Origin: an uncultured Bacteroidales bacterium | GTDB taxonomy: Bacteria; Bacteroidota; Bacteroidia; Bacteroidales; Paludibacteraceae | DNA length: 5,033 nt | Direction of reading: 5' to 3' | Assembly: GCA_945787425.1 (NCBI GenBank) | Contig: CALZHO010000086.1 | Span: 1 to 5,033 of the forward strand | Shown here: positions 4,770 through 5,033 of the stretch, piece by piece | Layout of the letters: every line of letters begins with the position of its first letter | How positions within the stretch are numbered: position 1 is the first letter of the stretch | Made by a program: the position numbers and the translations under genes | Notes under the pieces: model-generated | The model's database searches: none | Told to the model about the DNA's origin: nothing | The model's input: the letters and a program-made list of their open reading frames with translations, nothing else

Positions 4770-5033
4770 ATGCTCGCTTCTCACCCTAAAATAGACCTCC
4801 CCATTCTTCACCTTGTAGGCGAGGAAGCCGATCGTCTCGGCTTGGAGTGCTATGTCATTGGCGGATATGTGCGCGACATCTTCTTGCATCGCGAAAGTAC
4901 CGACATTGATGTGGTGGTCGTCGGTAAGAACACCCTACTTGCCCACGAGGCAAGTCAGGGAACCCGTTGTGGCATTGATCTCGCACAAGCAGTCGCCAAA
5001 CGCCTCGGCAAAGGAGCGCACCTCAGCATCTTT
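4770..5033 (+). CDS. cca: CCA tRNA nucleotidyltransferase / poly(A) polymerase family, N-terminal part
   Basis: The first 88 codons of a class II nucleotidyltransferase are visible; the rest lies beyond the window. Enzymes of this family add or repair the 3'-CCA of tRNA in the cytoplasm, or in some members add poly(A). The catalytic fold is clear. LECYVIGGYVRDIFL (25-39) contains the G-G nucleotide-binding motif (31-32), then STDIDVVVVG (43-52) gives the two metal-binding aspartates D45 and D47 of the DxD motif, and AKRLGKGAHLSIF (76-88) is the next conserved strand region. Between VVVVG and the next helix, about a dozen residues (around 54-67, TLLAHEASQGTRCG) look additional to the usual spacing. 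The ATG is preceded by an in-frame stop at 4716-4718, with no other ATG between. No consensus promoter is visible in the 61 bases after the terminator. CCA-adding versus poly(A) activity cannot be decided from the N-terminus. Confidence 0.92.
   Translation, partial: MLASHPKIDLPILHLVGEEADRLGLECYVIGGYVRDIFLHRESTDIDVVVVGKNTLLAHEASQGTRCGIDLAQAVAKRLGKGAHLSIF

Noticed and set aside
4674..4889. 71-codon minus-strand frame over the cca start
   Set aside because: It overlaps the clear nucleotidyltransferase N-terminus and part of the terminator, and has no recognisable motif.

Overview
The window looks like chromosomal DNA of a member of the Bacteroidota, most likely the order Bacteroidales. Three promoters carry the TAnnTTTG (-7) / TTG (-33) architecture of this phylum, and Shine-Dalgarno sequences are mostly absent. 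MiaA, RecO, EF-P and the small pRiA4b/IS1096-passenger-like protein resemble Bacteroidales versions. Genus cannot be fixed from the sequence alone. All genes are housekeeping types. I see no transposase, integrase, phage gene, CRISPR array, tRNA or rRNA.

Layout. From about 3630 leftward, everything is on the minus strand. The first unit is trhP-like (U32 'peptidase', 3627-2353), a lipoprotein that is a free-standing 5'-nucleotidase C-terminal domain (2338-1607), and a short recO (1594-1013), with gaps of 14 and 12 bases. A second promoter at about 925-956 drives the pRiA4b-like protein (884-336) and miaA (335 to the window edge), whose stop and start codons abut. From about 3900 rightward, genes are on the plus strand: efp (4018-4581), then the start of a CCA-adding enzyme / poly(A) polymerase family gene (4770 to the window edge). 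The 390-base divergent intergenic region (3628-4017) holds the trhP promoter, an 11-bp-periodic tandem repeat and the efp promoter with its roughly 76-base leader. The 188 bases after efp hold a short direct repeat cluster and a probable terminator.

How the genes fit together. Four of the seven genes act on tRNA or the ribosome: TrhP-like (tRNA wobble uridine hydroxylation), MiaA (tRNA A37 prenylation), CCA-adding enzyme (tRNA 3' end) and EF-P (relief of polyproline stalling).

The most notable observation is that all three recognisable promoters carry the same 14-bp dyad, TTGC-N6-GCAA. In each, its left arm is the -33 element and it ends exactly 9 bases before the -7 box. I found no other copy in the window by eye. 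It could be an extended lineage-specific promoter or an operator shared by translation-related genes. Secondary observations are the 11-bp repeat field, a possibly leaderless trhP mRNA, a 13-codon upstream ORF beginning Met-Pro-Pro in the efp leader, a compact RecO, and the 5'-nucleotidase C-terminal domain without an adjacent catalytic partner.
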